Below the pieces are notes generated by a model, which ran no database searches, was not told the origin of the DNA, and saw only the letters and a program-made list of their open reading frames with translations. Of a stretch of DNA of 64,000 nt, positions 55,790 to 64,000 are shown piece by piece. The translations under genes and the position numbers were made by a program. The number at the start of each line of letters is the position of its first letter. Position 1 is the stretch's first letter. Origin of the DNA: Reticulitermes speratus (lineage: Eukaryota > Arthropoda > Insecta > Blattodea > Rhinotermitidae); the NCBI GenBank assembly GCA_021186555.1, contig JAJKFL010000042.1, positions 8,905,781 to 8,969,780 on the forward strand, written 5' to 3'.

Positions 55790-55865
55790 TATTGTCTAAA
55801 TGTTTCCAAAAAATATGCACCGTACATTTAATTATTTTTAAAAAGTTATTACAAAATCACTCCAT

Positions 55866-56276
55866 TTCACTTTTATATTCACCGTGCATCTTTTTATAAT
55901 TGAATTATTTGTACCAACAAATGCACTAAGACAGTTTTTTCACTGTTTTGTTTATTATTACGATGCCCCATATAGATACTATAGAGGATAGTATAATATA
56001 CTACTTGATTTTATTGTAATTTTTATAAGTTTTAATAATTTAATAACTTTTAGCAGCTTAACAATACCACTAATTTTACAGAATTTTATACGATGTGGTA
56101 ACAAATACTGACTCACTGTTATGACGTAACCAAAGAATCGGTCTATGTAAAAAAAAACTCACTTAAAATACCCCCTGATGATAGCAGAATAACTGCCGAA
56201 ATGCGTATTGGGGCATCGTAATAATAAAGAAAACAGTGAAAAAACTGTCTTAGTGCATTTATTGGTACAAATAATT
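55866..56276 (+). mobile_element. Nested HHR-IR element with 14-bp target duplication
   Basis: CAAAATCACTCCAT at 55852-55865 is repeated at 56277-56290; removing the insert restores the host left arm. The insert begins with the reversed tail (TTCACCGTGCATC at about 55880), has arm signatures TTTGTACCAACAAATGCAC and GTGCATTTATTGGTACAAAT, and one hammerhead. Target duplication and host restoration show it moved as a unit. Confidence 0.85.
56170..56214 (+). ncRNA. Hammerhead-ribozyme-like motif
   Basis: CCCC-CTGATGA-TA-GCAG...CTGC-C-GAAATGCGTAT-T-GGGG. Stem I 4 bp perfect, stem II 4 bp plus one mismatch next to the core, T at 16.1 and 17. Confidence 0.65.
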
Positions 56277-56289
56277 CAAAATCACTCCA

Positions 56290-56333
56290 TGTTCCGACAT
56301 GTTTCGGTGGCAGCCACCACCATCATCAGGGAT
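56290..56333 (-). ncRNA. Hammerhead-ribozyme-like motif, GTC cleavage site
   Basis: Minus strand TCC-CTGATGA-T-GGTGG...CCACC-GAAACATGTC-GGA. Core intact, stem II 5 bp, stem I 3 bp. Confidence 0.72.
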
Positions 56334-56673
56334 ATTTCACGTTATAAGCTGTAACACCACATCACATAAAGATACACACATTAATACATAGACTAATCCT
56401 GATCTTGGGTGTTTCACTGAGACTGCAGGTATAGAATATAATTATTTGGCTGCCATAGTGCCAACTGCTGCCAGAACTTGTACATCCTCTATGATCTCTA
56501 CTTCCTATTACTGTGTGTTAGTGTGTTAGTGTTCAGTAATTTCAACACAAACACGCATCCAGTGTTTACCAAGTTTTACTTTGATAAATGTCGTGAAGTG
56601 GAATTTACTGCGAGTGCATAACAAGTAAAAACATTGTTTTATAGCGGCGATGTTCCAGCTTACAAGGTGAACT

Positions 56674-56718
56674 TTCCCTGATGATGGTGGTGGTGGCTGC
56701 CACCGAAACATGTCGGAA
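56674..56718 (+). ncRNA. Hammerhead-ribozyme-like motif, GTC cleavage site
   Basis: TTCC-CTGATGA-T-GGTGG...CCACC-GAAACATGTC-GGAA. Stem I 4 bp, stem II 5 bp, palindromic stem III ACATGT, canonical C17. With 21475 the most complete motif in the window. Confidence 0.75.
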
Positions 56719-56844
56719 TATAGAATGATTTTGTAGTAACTTTTAAGAATCATGAAATGTATGGTGCATGTTTTTGGTAATTTTTAGACAATAACTTGGT
56801 AATAAAATGCACTGTGTGAAAAATGTGAAATCTGTTTACCACGT

Positions 56845-56955
56845 GTGGGGTTTTGTGACTAATGTAATGAACATTCGGATTCCATCGCAGGTGAAGAGTT
56901 TCTTGAAAGCTGAATGTGTATTACTTTCTCAAGAACTACTATTCTCCTTTAAAGA
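56845..56955 (+). mobile_element. LINE-A 3' terminus scrap
   Basis: 'aatgtaatgaacattcgg', 'ttccatcgcagg' and 'tttctcaagaactactattc' follow the LINE-A 3' end. Confidence 0.5.
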
Positions 56956-56974
56956 CGAAACGTAAACTGTTTCA

Positions 56975-57165
56975 TTTTAAAGATTCAGTTCGTACCGCGC
57001 AGTAAACACTTTTCATCTCGGTTGAAAAAACAAATCAATTTTTGTTATATAAGGCAAAAGTCAGTGTTTGTTGTAATATAAATACAAAACACATAAATAC
57101 AGTGTTGGCAGAATGTAGAATTTTTGAATGTTAAAATTGTTGGTGCATCAAGTAATCATTAAGCA
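56975..57165 (-). mobile_element. Sat114 element with one diverged unit
   Basis: TTCAGTTCGTACCGCGCAGT, one unit, then TTGGCAGAATGTAGAATTTT and GTTGGTGCATCAAGTAATC. Second example of a one-unit element. Confidence 0.75.
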
Positions 57166-58309
57166 TTAAAAGATTAATTAGATAATTAAGCATACTGGCC
57201 TAGTCTCCAATATTGAGATCTTCATCTAAAAATTTATAGCAAAATCATTTGTATTTATTGTGAGCATCGTATGGAACAAATAAATGAAGGTGAGGCAAAA
57301 AACATAGAGTTCTTAGTGTCTAACCTGACAGTAGCCAACTTACCCCTGTAGCCAACTAGCCCCCCTCTCCCCTACATATAGGTACCGCCGTGCATTAAAG
57401 TGTTAATAATCAACTCTGATAACCAGTGCTAGAAACTTCTAAAGCTGCTGTTGAGAATTTGCTTGTATACAAAAGACAAAGGCTTTCTCTTACGTTGTTA
57501 CTCTATCGTTATGTGTATTAGAAAATATTTACGAGTAGGAGCAGAGTGTGGTAGCTGTGTATAGCAATTTTATGCCAGAGTCGGTATGGGAATGTCAGAC
57601 CCTGTCTAAGAATTTCCCCCATTCCCTATAACCTCACTGCTTAATACGTTCTGTTGTTCTCTCAAATTAGATTCTCGCCATAAATGAAGCTCTCTTTAAC
57701 ACAAGTTTCCAGTTTATTCAAGTTACGTACTTTTGACAGAGTCTGTCTTCAACAGTTCCGCCTTATATGTGAGCTGACTTTATGCACACGAAAACAATAA
57801 AAGTCGATTTATTTTACGACCCTGAATTGGGTTAAACTTCAGTATTTTCGTCCTGGGTTAGTCATGCCTCCTTATCGACAACGGAGTGCAAAGTAAATTT
57901 CTCAGGACAGTTTGTACATTTTATAATGCGGATGTATTACTGAAATATGTGAACTTTCAATCTTCCATATCTCCAGCGTGCTGGAAGTAGAACGCCTAGC
58001 ACAGTCGGTCATAACTTGCTGATCTTTATTTAGGTGAAAGAAATGTAGAAAAGTTGTAGATAGTGACAGGAAAATATTTCATCTGAAGTCTGAATAAGAC
58101 TGTGCCACCGTATCGTTTGCTGCTATGCACATAAGGTAAGGCCTTTATAAAATACGAAAGACGAGAGACATAAAGAGAGCTAACGGTTTCAGTTCTTTAT
58201 ATTTTATGAGAAAAATGTATCTTACTGACATATTGCCTTGATAACAGTAAGATTTTATAACTTATGAAACATCCTGTTACATAACTGGGTGATCGTCGGT
58301 GCTAAAATA
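57166..58309. other. No gene recognised
   Basis: Over 1.1 kb with no ORF above the noise, no array and no recognised repeat. Confidence 0.4.
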
Positions 58310-58311
58310 TA

Positions 58312-59418
58312 CAGAAGAACATCGGTTATCCGAAATTCTCTTAACCGAAACTAGGGATAATCGAAACGCCTTTTTTTTTTGTACGCGAGATAATGTTATG
58401 TGAATTAAATTGTTGAGAAATGTACGCATTATTATTGAAATACAAATGGCAGTTTACAGCAGTAAGTTAGTTCCGAGAATACTCTGGCGCCTGTCGGCGT
58501 GTTATTGATGAAGCGGTGGAGGGACATTGCAGCCAAAACACGTTGTGAAAAAAAAATTTTAAACTAAAATATCAGATTTTTTTTTCGTAGAAATTTGTAG
58601 TGTTGTATTGTATCTGTAAATGTCATACACTTTGTAGTGTTGTATTGTATCTGTAAATGTCGTACACTTTGTAGTGTTGTATTGTATCTGTAAATGTCAT
58701 ACACTTTGTAGTGTTGTATTGTATCTGTAAATGTCATACACTTTGTAGTGTTGTATTGTATCTGTAAATGTCATACACATTGTAGTGTTTTATTGTATCT
58801 GTAAATGTCATACACTTTGTAGTGTTGTATTGTATCTCTAAATGTCATACACTTTGTAGTGTTGTATTGTATCTGTAAATGTCATACACTTTGTAGTGTT
58901 GTATTGTATCTGTAAATGTCGTACACTTTGTAGTGTTGTATTGTATCTCTAAATGTCATACACTTTGTAGTGTTGTATTGTATCTGTAAATGTCGTACAC
59001 TTTGTGTGTTGTATTGTATCTCTAAATGTCATACACTTTGTAGTGTTGTATTGTATCTGTAAATGTCATACACTTTGTAGTGTTGTATTGTATCTGTAAA
59101 TGTCATACACTTTGTAGTGTTGTATTGTATCTGTAAATGTCGTACACTTTGTAGTGTTGTATTGTATCTCTAAATGTCATACACTTTGTAGTGTTGTATT
59201 GTATCTCTAAATGTCATACACTTTGTAGTGTTGTATTGTATCTGTAAATGTCGTACACTTTCTTGTGCCATGAATTTTATTAATGTAAGACTTTTTCCTG
59301 AATAAATGTTATTTTTATTTTACCTTATTGCGTCAAGCCGAATTTCTGAATTATCCGAAATTTTGCTTATCCGAAATCGGGTGCGCCCCCTGTATTTCGG
59401 ATAATCGAGGTTCTACTG
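58312..59418. mobile_element. pogo/Tigger-like non-autonomous transposon with 37-bp array
   Basis: Right end on the minus strand CAGTAGAACCTCGATTATCC, a classic Tigger/pogo terminus; left end CAGAAGAACATCGGTTATCC; TA at 58310-58311 and 59419-59420. Subterminal TTATCCGAAAT repeats at both ends. 1107 bp, no transposase frame; about 60% of it is the tandem array. Confidence 0.85.
58593..59260 (+). repeat. 37-bp tandem array, 18 units
   Basis: Unit TTTGTAGTGTTGTATTGTAT plus CTGTAAATGTCATACAC; variants CTCTAAATG and GTCGTACAC alternate in blocks. One unit (58999) lacks TA. Confidence 0.97.
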
Positions 59419-59429
59419 TACTTGACTTG

Positions 59430-59600
59430 GTGACATCTGAAGGTTCATTATCGTATCCATAATATTTCGCCACTGGTCCCTTTCCTGAGCCAGATTAATT
59501 CAGTTCACAAATGCCCATCCATATTTCTTTATGATTCGTTTTTATTATTTTCCCATCTACGCTCAGGTCTTCCAAGTGCGTTCTTCATATTTGTTGGTAT
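59430..59600 (-). mobile_element. LINE-A 3' fragment
   Basis: Minus strand 'cttggaagacctgagcgtag', 'atgggaaaataataaaaa' and 'aatgaaccttcagatg'; no open frame. Confidence 0.55.
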
Positions 59601-59604
59601 TGTC

Positions 59605-59830
59605 TCGCTTTTAGGCGCGTTTGCAAAATTACAAAAAGTAACTATTAGCTTCGTCATGTCCGCCGGTCGTGAAATAACTCGGATCCCACTAGACGGATTT
59701 TCATGAAACTTGATATTTGAGTATTTTACGAAACTCTGTCTAGAAAATTAAGTTTCATTAGAATCTGACAAGATTAACGGGTGATTTACAGGACGACTGT
59801 GTACGTTTATGATATCTCCCTGAATTATTC
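59605..59830 (-). repeat. Dispersed repeat C, copy 3
   Basis: Minus strand AATTTTCTAGACAGAG, AAGTTTCATGAAAATCC, GGGATCCGAG, then TTGCAAACGCGCCTAAAAGC. Confidence 0.55.
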
Positions 59831-61029
59831 TTAGAATGAAAAATGTTTCAGGCAGAATTTGTACAGAAAATCAAAACACATATTTCATGTTAAAGAATAT
59901 TTTTCCGAAAATCGCGCTTTTTTTTAGATAATGTGAAAAAATATGGTACAGCCAGACAGGCCACAGATGACAATATAATACTGCGCATGCGCTTTGCATG
60001 CTGGGTAACTAAGGCTAGAGACACACACTCATAATATGTAATACTTACTGGTTTTTCACTGCAAAAAGTATTAGACGAAAGCTCCTCAATGTCACGTTTA
60101 TAAGTACATTGCCTCTCTTTTATTTTTGAAATGTTACTGACAGTTTAACATCAACAGTAATCTGAGGTACAGTTAGTTTCATAAAACAATTTTTGACTTG
60201 TCATAAGTCGTGTGTTAATGAACCGTCTGTACACAGAACAATAATACATATTTCCAACAATATAACATTAAACAAAGTCGCCTAACTATATAATATATTG
60301 CATCGATACTAAGATATGTCATTGTTGTGTTTCTAGAGGGTTTAGTAGTAGAGGATAGCTTGGCGGAGAAGGCGAAATGCTGACGTACAGTTTAAAGTTC
60401 TGTTTTAACCTAAGGCTCTAAATGGATGGAAATTACCTACCCCCCCCCCCCCCCCCCCAAAAAAAAAATTCATAATATTTTTCCCTTTTTCGACATTAAG
60501 ACCAACAGCCATTTATAATTGTATGAAAGTATCAGAAAGACAATGTTGATACTGTAATGTAAAGAAATGCACTGTTTATAAATTTTTTTCCGAACCGTAT
60601 TTTACCAAGAAAATAATGCTCTATTTTAACACTCCAACTCTATGGCTATTCGCTTCGCCAGAAAACTGTATATGGCAGTAGCCCCTCATTCATTCATTTT
60701 TTTTGTTGGAATATTTCGTTGTTTTCCGTCTAAAAAAAAAAGGAATAAAACGACAAAATATCGGAATATGAAATAACTGTGGAAGTACAATGGACATGTT
60801 CAGAATGGAAAAGAGGCAAGACAAATGTGCTGCTCGGATCCATTCCGCTAATACATTTCATAGTTTTTGTGACAGAAAAAGGGCACGACATAACCTCAAA
60901 ACCTTTTCAGATGCGTATATTTTGAGATATTATACTTTTCAGGGCCCACTCTAACTATCGCAACTGCCGAATTGTGTCCGACATTGGATTTACGGATGAC
61001 TAATTCACATGGTTAATTTATAATAAAAC
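59831..61029. other. No gene; C19/A10 run at 60440-60468
   Basis: Nothing coding supported. The homopolymer pair is the only feature. Confidence 0.5.
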
Positions 61030-61300
61030 AAATGGTCTTGTGGATCGTGATGCCTTGTATTCTGGTATATGTTTACTAGCAAGAAGGCTGCAGCGTCTGA
61101 ACTTGAGAGTCTCGGGTTCGATCACAGGCCAGTCTATGCGGGATTTGGGGTGGACAAAGTGGCAGTGTTACAAGCCTTTATCTGAGTACTTCGGTTTTAT
61201 CGTATCAAATTTTCCACCAATGTTCCATGTTCATTGATCATCTGTCATCCATGATATATAATCTCGGCAAAAAATAACGTCGTTAAATAACATTAAAAAG
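61030..61300 (+). mobile_element. SINE-A copy with full 3' end
   Basis: GGTTCGATCACAGGCCAGTC, GCGGGATTTGGGGTGGACAA, then CCACCAATGTTCCATGTTC and the tail CGTCGTTAAATAACATTAAA. Shows the same 3' end as the copy at 671. Confidence 0.75.
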
Positions 61301-62204
61301 ACAACGCGACGGCGTTACATCTCTCTGACACTTTGGTAATTGTCTGTCAGTCTATGCTGTGTCACACACAGTATTTCGCACCATGAGAAAATCAAATATT
61401 CTCAAAACGGTTTTTTTTTTATATTTTATGGATTGCCCAAAAAACTCCCATCCTGAAGAGGGATGTGTTTATCACAGATGTTGGATTGATCCCAACAGAG
61501 TCCCTGAAACCGTGAATCGAGAACTTTATTTTGGCCGGGGGTGGGGGAAGTTACGGGGTAACTAAAAAAACTTTTGATTTATAAGGAGAAAGTGGACGCA
61601 GTAAAAAAAGAGAATTTTAGTTATACAATATTAAAGAATTTTCCAAAACATATTTCTGACCACTGTATCACAAAAAAAGTAGCTAAACAATCCAATTACA
61701 ACATTTCACTCATTATCATTCATACGCCATCTCTTTAATTAATGTGACACTTGAACACAATCTAAACATTTGGAATACTTGTACATTGCGTACAATACCA
61801 AAAATTGCGAAGTTTTTATGAATTCATTAAAATTCTTGCGAGCACCAAAAAATCCTTTCGATGGCATGATGATAAGTTTGGTGATCCCTGCGCAGAGAAT
61901 AAAATGACTCAATCGGTGGCGCTTCTGACGTGTTTTCGGGAGCGTCCCGGTCAAAGTGTCGGCTGGTACACACTCTTTCATGACTAACATTATCATAGTT
62001 TTACCAGTCACTCCAGGTGAAATCAGAGAGGACCTCCTACCTGTGACACTATGACCGCCGCTTCTGTCCCGTATTAGGAATTCACTCTTTCATTAATCAT
62101 TCTGTCCCTTGACGTCATACAATCTAAGGAACTGGAAGTGTTATGTAAAGAGCAAATAAATATCTCCTTCCTTCGAAGCTTTAAGGACAAGACGTAATCT
62201 ACTT
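61301..62204. other. No gene recognised
   Basis: ORFs at 61359-61565 and 61739-62011 have no domains. Confidence 0.35.
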
Positions 62205-63470
62205 TATATAAAGACCCAGTTCGTACCGCGCAGTAAACACACTCCGTCTCAGTTATACAAACCAGTCAGTTAATGTTGTACAGTGAAATAATCGCTGTTT
62301 GTTCTGAGATCCACACAAAACACATAAATACAGTCCGTACCGCGCAGTAAACACACTCCGTCTCAGTTATACAAACCAATCAGTTAATGCTGTACAGTGA
62401 AATAATCGCTGTTTGTTCTGAGATCCACACAAAACACATAAATACAGTCCGTACCGCGCAGTAAACACACTCCGTCTCAGTTATACAAACCAGTCAGTTA
62501 ATGTTGTACAGTGAAATAATCGCTGTTTGTTCTGAGATCCACACAAAACACATAAATACAGTCCGTACCGCGCAGTAAACACACTCCGTCTCAGTTATAC
62601 AAACCAGTCAGTTAATGCTGTACAGTGAAATAATCGCTGTTTGTTCTGAGATCCACACAAAACACATAAATACAGTCCGTACCGCGCAGTAAACACACTC
62701 CGTCTCAGTTATACAAACCAGTCAGTTAATGTTGTACAGTGAAATAATCGCTGTTTGTTCTGAGATCCACACAAAACACATAAATACAGTCCGTACCCGC
62801 CACCAGTAACAAACCACTTAGCGTCTCTAGTCAAAATCCCACCAAAACAATGTCTCAGTTATAAACAGTGTTAATGTGTACAGTGAAATAATCGCTGTTT
62901 GTTCTGAGATCCACACAACAAAACACACTAAATACAGTCCGTATACCCAGTCGAGCGAGTAAAAACACCACTCCCGTCGTCAGTTATATCAAACCAGTCA
63001 GTTAATGCTGTACAGTGAAATAATCGCTGTTTGTTCTGAGATCCACACAAAACACATAAATACAGTCCGTACCGCGCAGTAAACACACTCCGTCTCAGTT
63101 ATACAAACCAGTCAGTTAATGCTGTACAGTGAAATAATCGCTGTTTGTTCTGAGATCCACACAAAACACATAAATACAGTCCGTACCGCGCAGTAAACAC
63201 ACTCCGTCTCAGTTATACAAACCAGTCAGTTAATGCTGTACAGTGAAATAATCGCTGTTTGTTCTGAGATCCACACAAAACACATAAATACAGTTCGTAC
63301 CGCGCAGTAAACACACTCCGTCTCAGTTATACAAACCAGTCAGTTAATGTTGTACAGTGAAATAATCGCTGTTTGTTCTGAGATCCACACAAAACACATA
63401 AATACACTTTGTGGGCAGAACGTAGAATTTTTGGATGTTAGACATGGTGGTACATCAAGTTAACTAGTGG
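62205..63470 (-). mobile_element. Sat114 element with ten units, two of them scrambled
   Basis: CCGCGCAGTAAACACACTCC at 62226, 62340, 62454, 62568, 62682, 63070, 63184 and 63298. The two units between (about 62790-62995) contain many small insertions and losses. Right end CTTTGTGGGCAGAACGTAGA and GACATGGTGGTACATCAAG. Confidence 0.9.
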
Positions 63471-63754
63471 GTTTTATGGGGTTATACCATTTTTAATGAT
63501 ACATTAGTGAACGAAGTTTTTCCTTTTAGTGAAAGAAATATTGATTTCAGCCATAGCACCCATCAAGTGATACAAGAACTTAAAAAAATTCCTTGTTTCT
63601 TTACAGAACCATTTATATCACAAGGAAATTAAGTTAGTTTCCGCTTCTGAAACACATTATCTTCGCATGGCTTTATTCAGGCCTTTAAGTTGAAATTAAT
63701 TATTTAAGAATTACCTTATGAATTTTGTAACAGTGGTACTAGTGGTTTTACTGG
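63471..63754. other. No gene recognised
   Basis: Nothing supported. Confidence 0.4.
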
Positions 63755-64000
63755 CTAGATATTGGTTGAAAATTCCATGGCACAAGCACTTTGGAGACAG
63801 TGGTATAGATGAAAACCAAACTGCATAGAATATAGCCTTATTGGAAAACCTAATACAAGCTTTTGGTGGGGAAAACTGAAGGAAAGAGACAACTTTGAAG
63901 ACCTGGGCGTAGATGGGAGGATAATATTAAAATGGATCTTAAAATATTGCGGTATGAATCGTACTGGGCTCATGTGGTTTACGATGGAGACAAGTGAATA
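63755..64000 (+). mobile_element. LINE-A fragment running off the window
   Basis: 'cttttggtggggaaaactga', 'agacctgggcgtagatggga' and 'ggataatattaaaatggatc' match the [15 protein letters not shown] coding part; several frame breaks. Confidence 0.65.

Larger units (their letters stand above)
55790..56795. mobile_element. HHR-IR element hosting a nested HHR-IR insertion
   Basis: Outer arms: ATTGTCTAAATGTTTCC at left and the complement of TTTTTAGACAATAAC at right, then ATGCACCGTACATTT against AAATGTATGGTGCAT. Both arms carry well-preserved hammerheads (56290 minus, 56674 plus). The left arm is interrupted by the 411-bp insertion. Confidence 0.75.

Overview
The window looks like a gene-poor, repeat-dominated piece of an insect nuclear genome, most likely from a blattodean (cockroach or termite). 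The evidence is the type of repeat: non-LTR retrotransposon C-termini of the 'FEMWCWRRMEKISWTD' and 'RVFENRVLRRIFGPKRD' kinds, several tRNA-derived SINE families, many MITEs, AT-rich intergenic DNA, and no operon, ribosome binding site or long functional ORF. The organism call is an inference from these repeat families, not from a marker gene. Only one short stretch, about 25.5-25.7 kb on the minus strand, looks like a host coding exon: a splice acceptor with branch point followed by an ATG and a signal peptide.

The most unusual content is a dispersed set of short, inverted-repeat elements that carry hammerhead-ribozyme-like cores of the kind known from Penelope-like elements and animal retrozymes (called HHR-IR here). 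The cores read CTGANGA, one extra T, a stem II hairpin, GAAA, and a very short palindromic stem III. They often occur as head-to-head pairs, one on each strand. Where boundaries can be read, the elements are flanked by 9-14 bp target-site duplications, and several end in a tail resembling ATGCACGGTGAA. The largest, at 50,668-54,164, is a 3.5 kb palindrome: two about 310 bp ribozyme-bearing arms enclose about 68 copies of a 28-bp unit, a short spacer, and about 31 copies of the same unit in reverse. None encodes a reverse transcriptase, so they look non-autonomous.

A second theme is transposons that contain their own satellite. A family with a 114-bp repeat (Sat114) appears at about eight sites in both orientations with 1 to about 30 internal units, the longest at 33.4-37.0 kb. 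Two pogo/Tigger-like MITEs carry internal arrays (3 x 149 bp at 48.3 kb; 18 x 37 bp at 58.6 kb). Separate arrays are an 18-bp satellite (9.6-11.1 kb), a 29-bp satellite (31.3 kb), three 237-bp copies (13.8-14.6 kb), and an AAAT-rich tract with a 101-bp higher-order period (1.2-1.8 kb).

The remainder is LINE debris (two main families, mostly 3' ends, all truncated or frameshifted), SINEs, four copies of a 78-bp palindromic MITE, a 436-bp hAT MITE with a perfect 8-bp duplication, a mariner-like MITE, and microsatellites. The elements are nested: LINE fragments lie inside HHR-IR loops, and one HHR-IR element has inserted into another. I see no tRNA, rRNA, CRISPR or complete protein-coding gene. 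All alignments were made by eye; boundaries not tied to a target-site duplication may be off by tens of bases.
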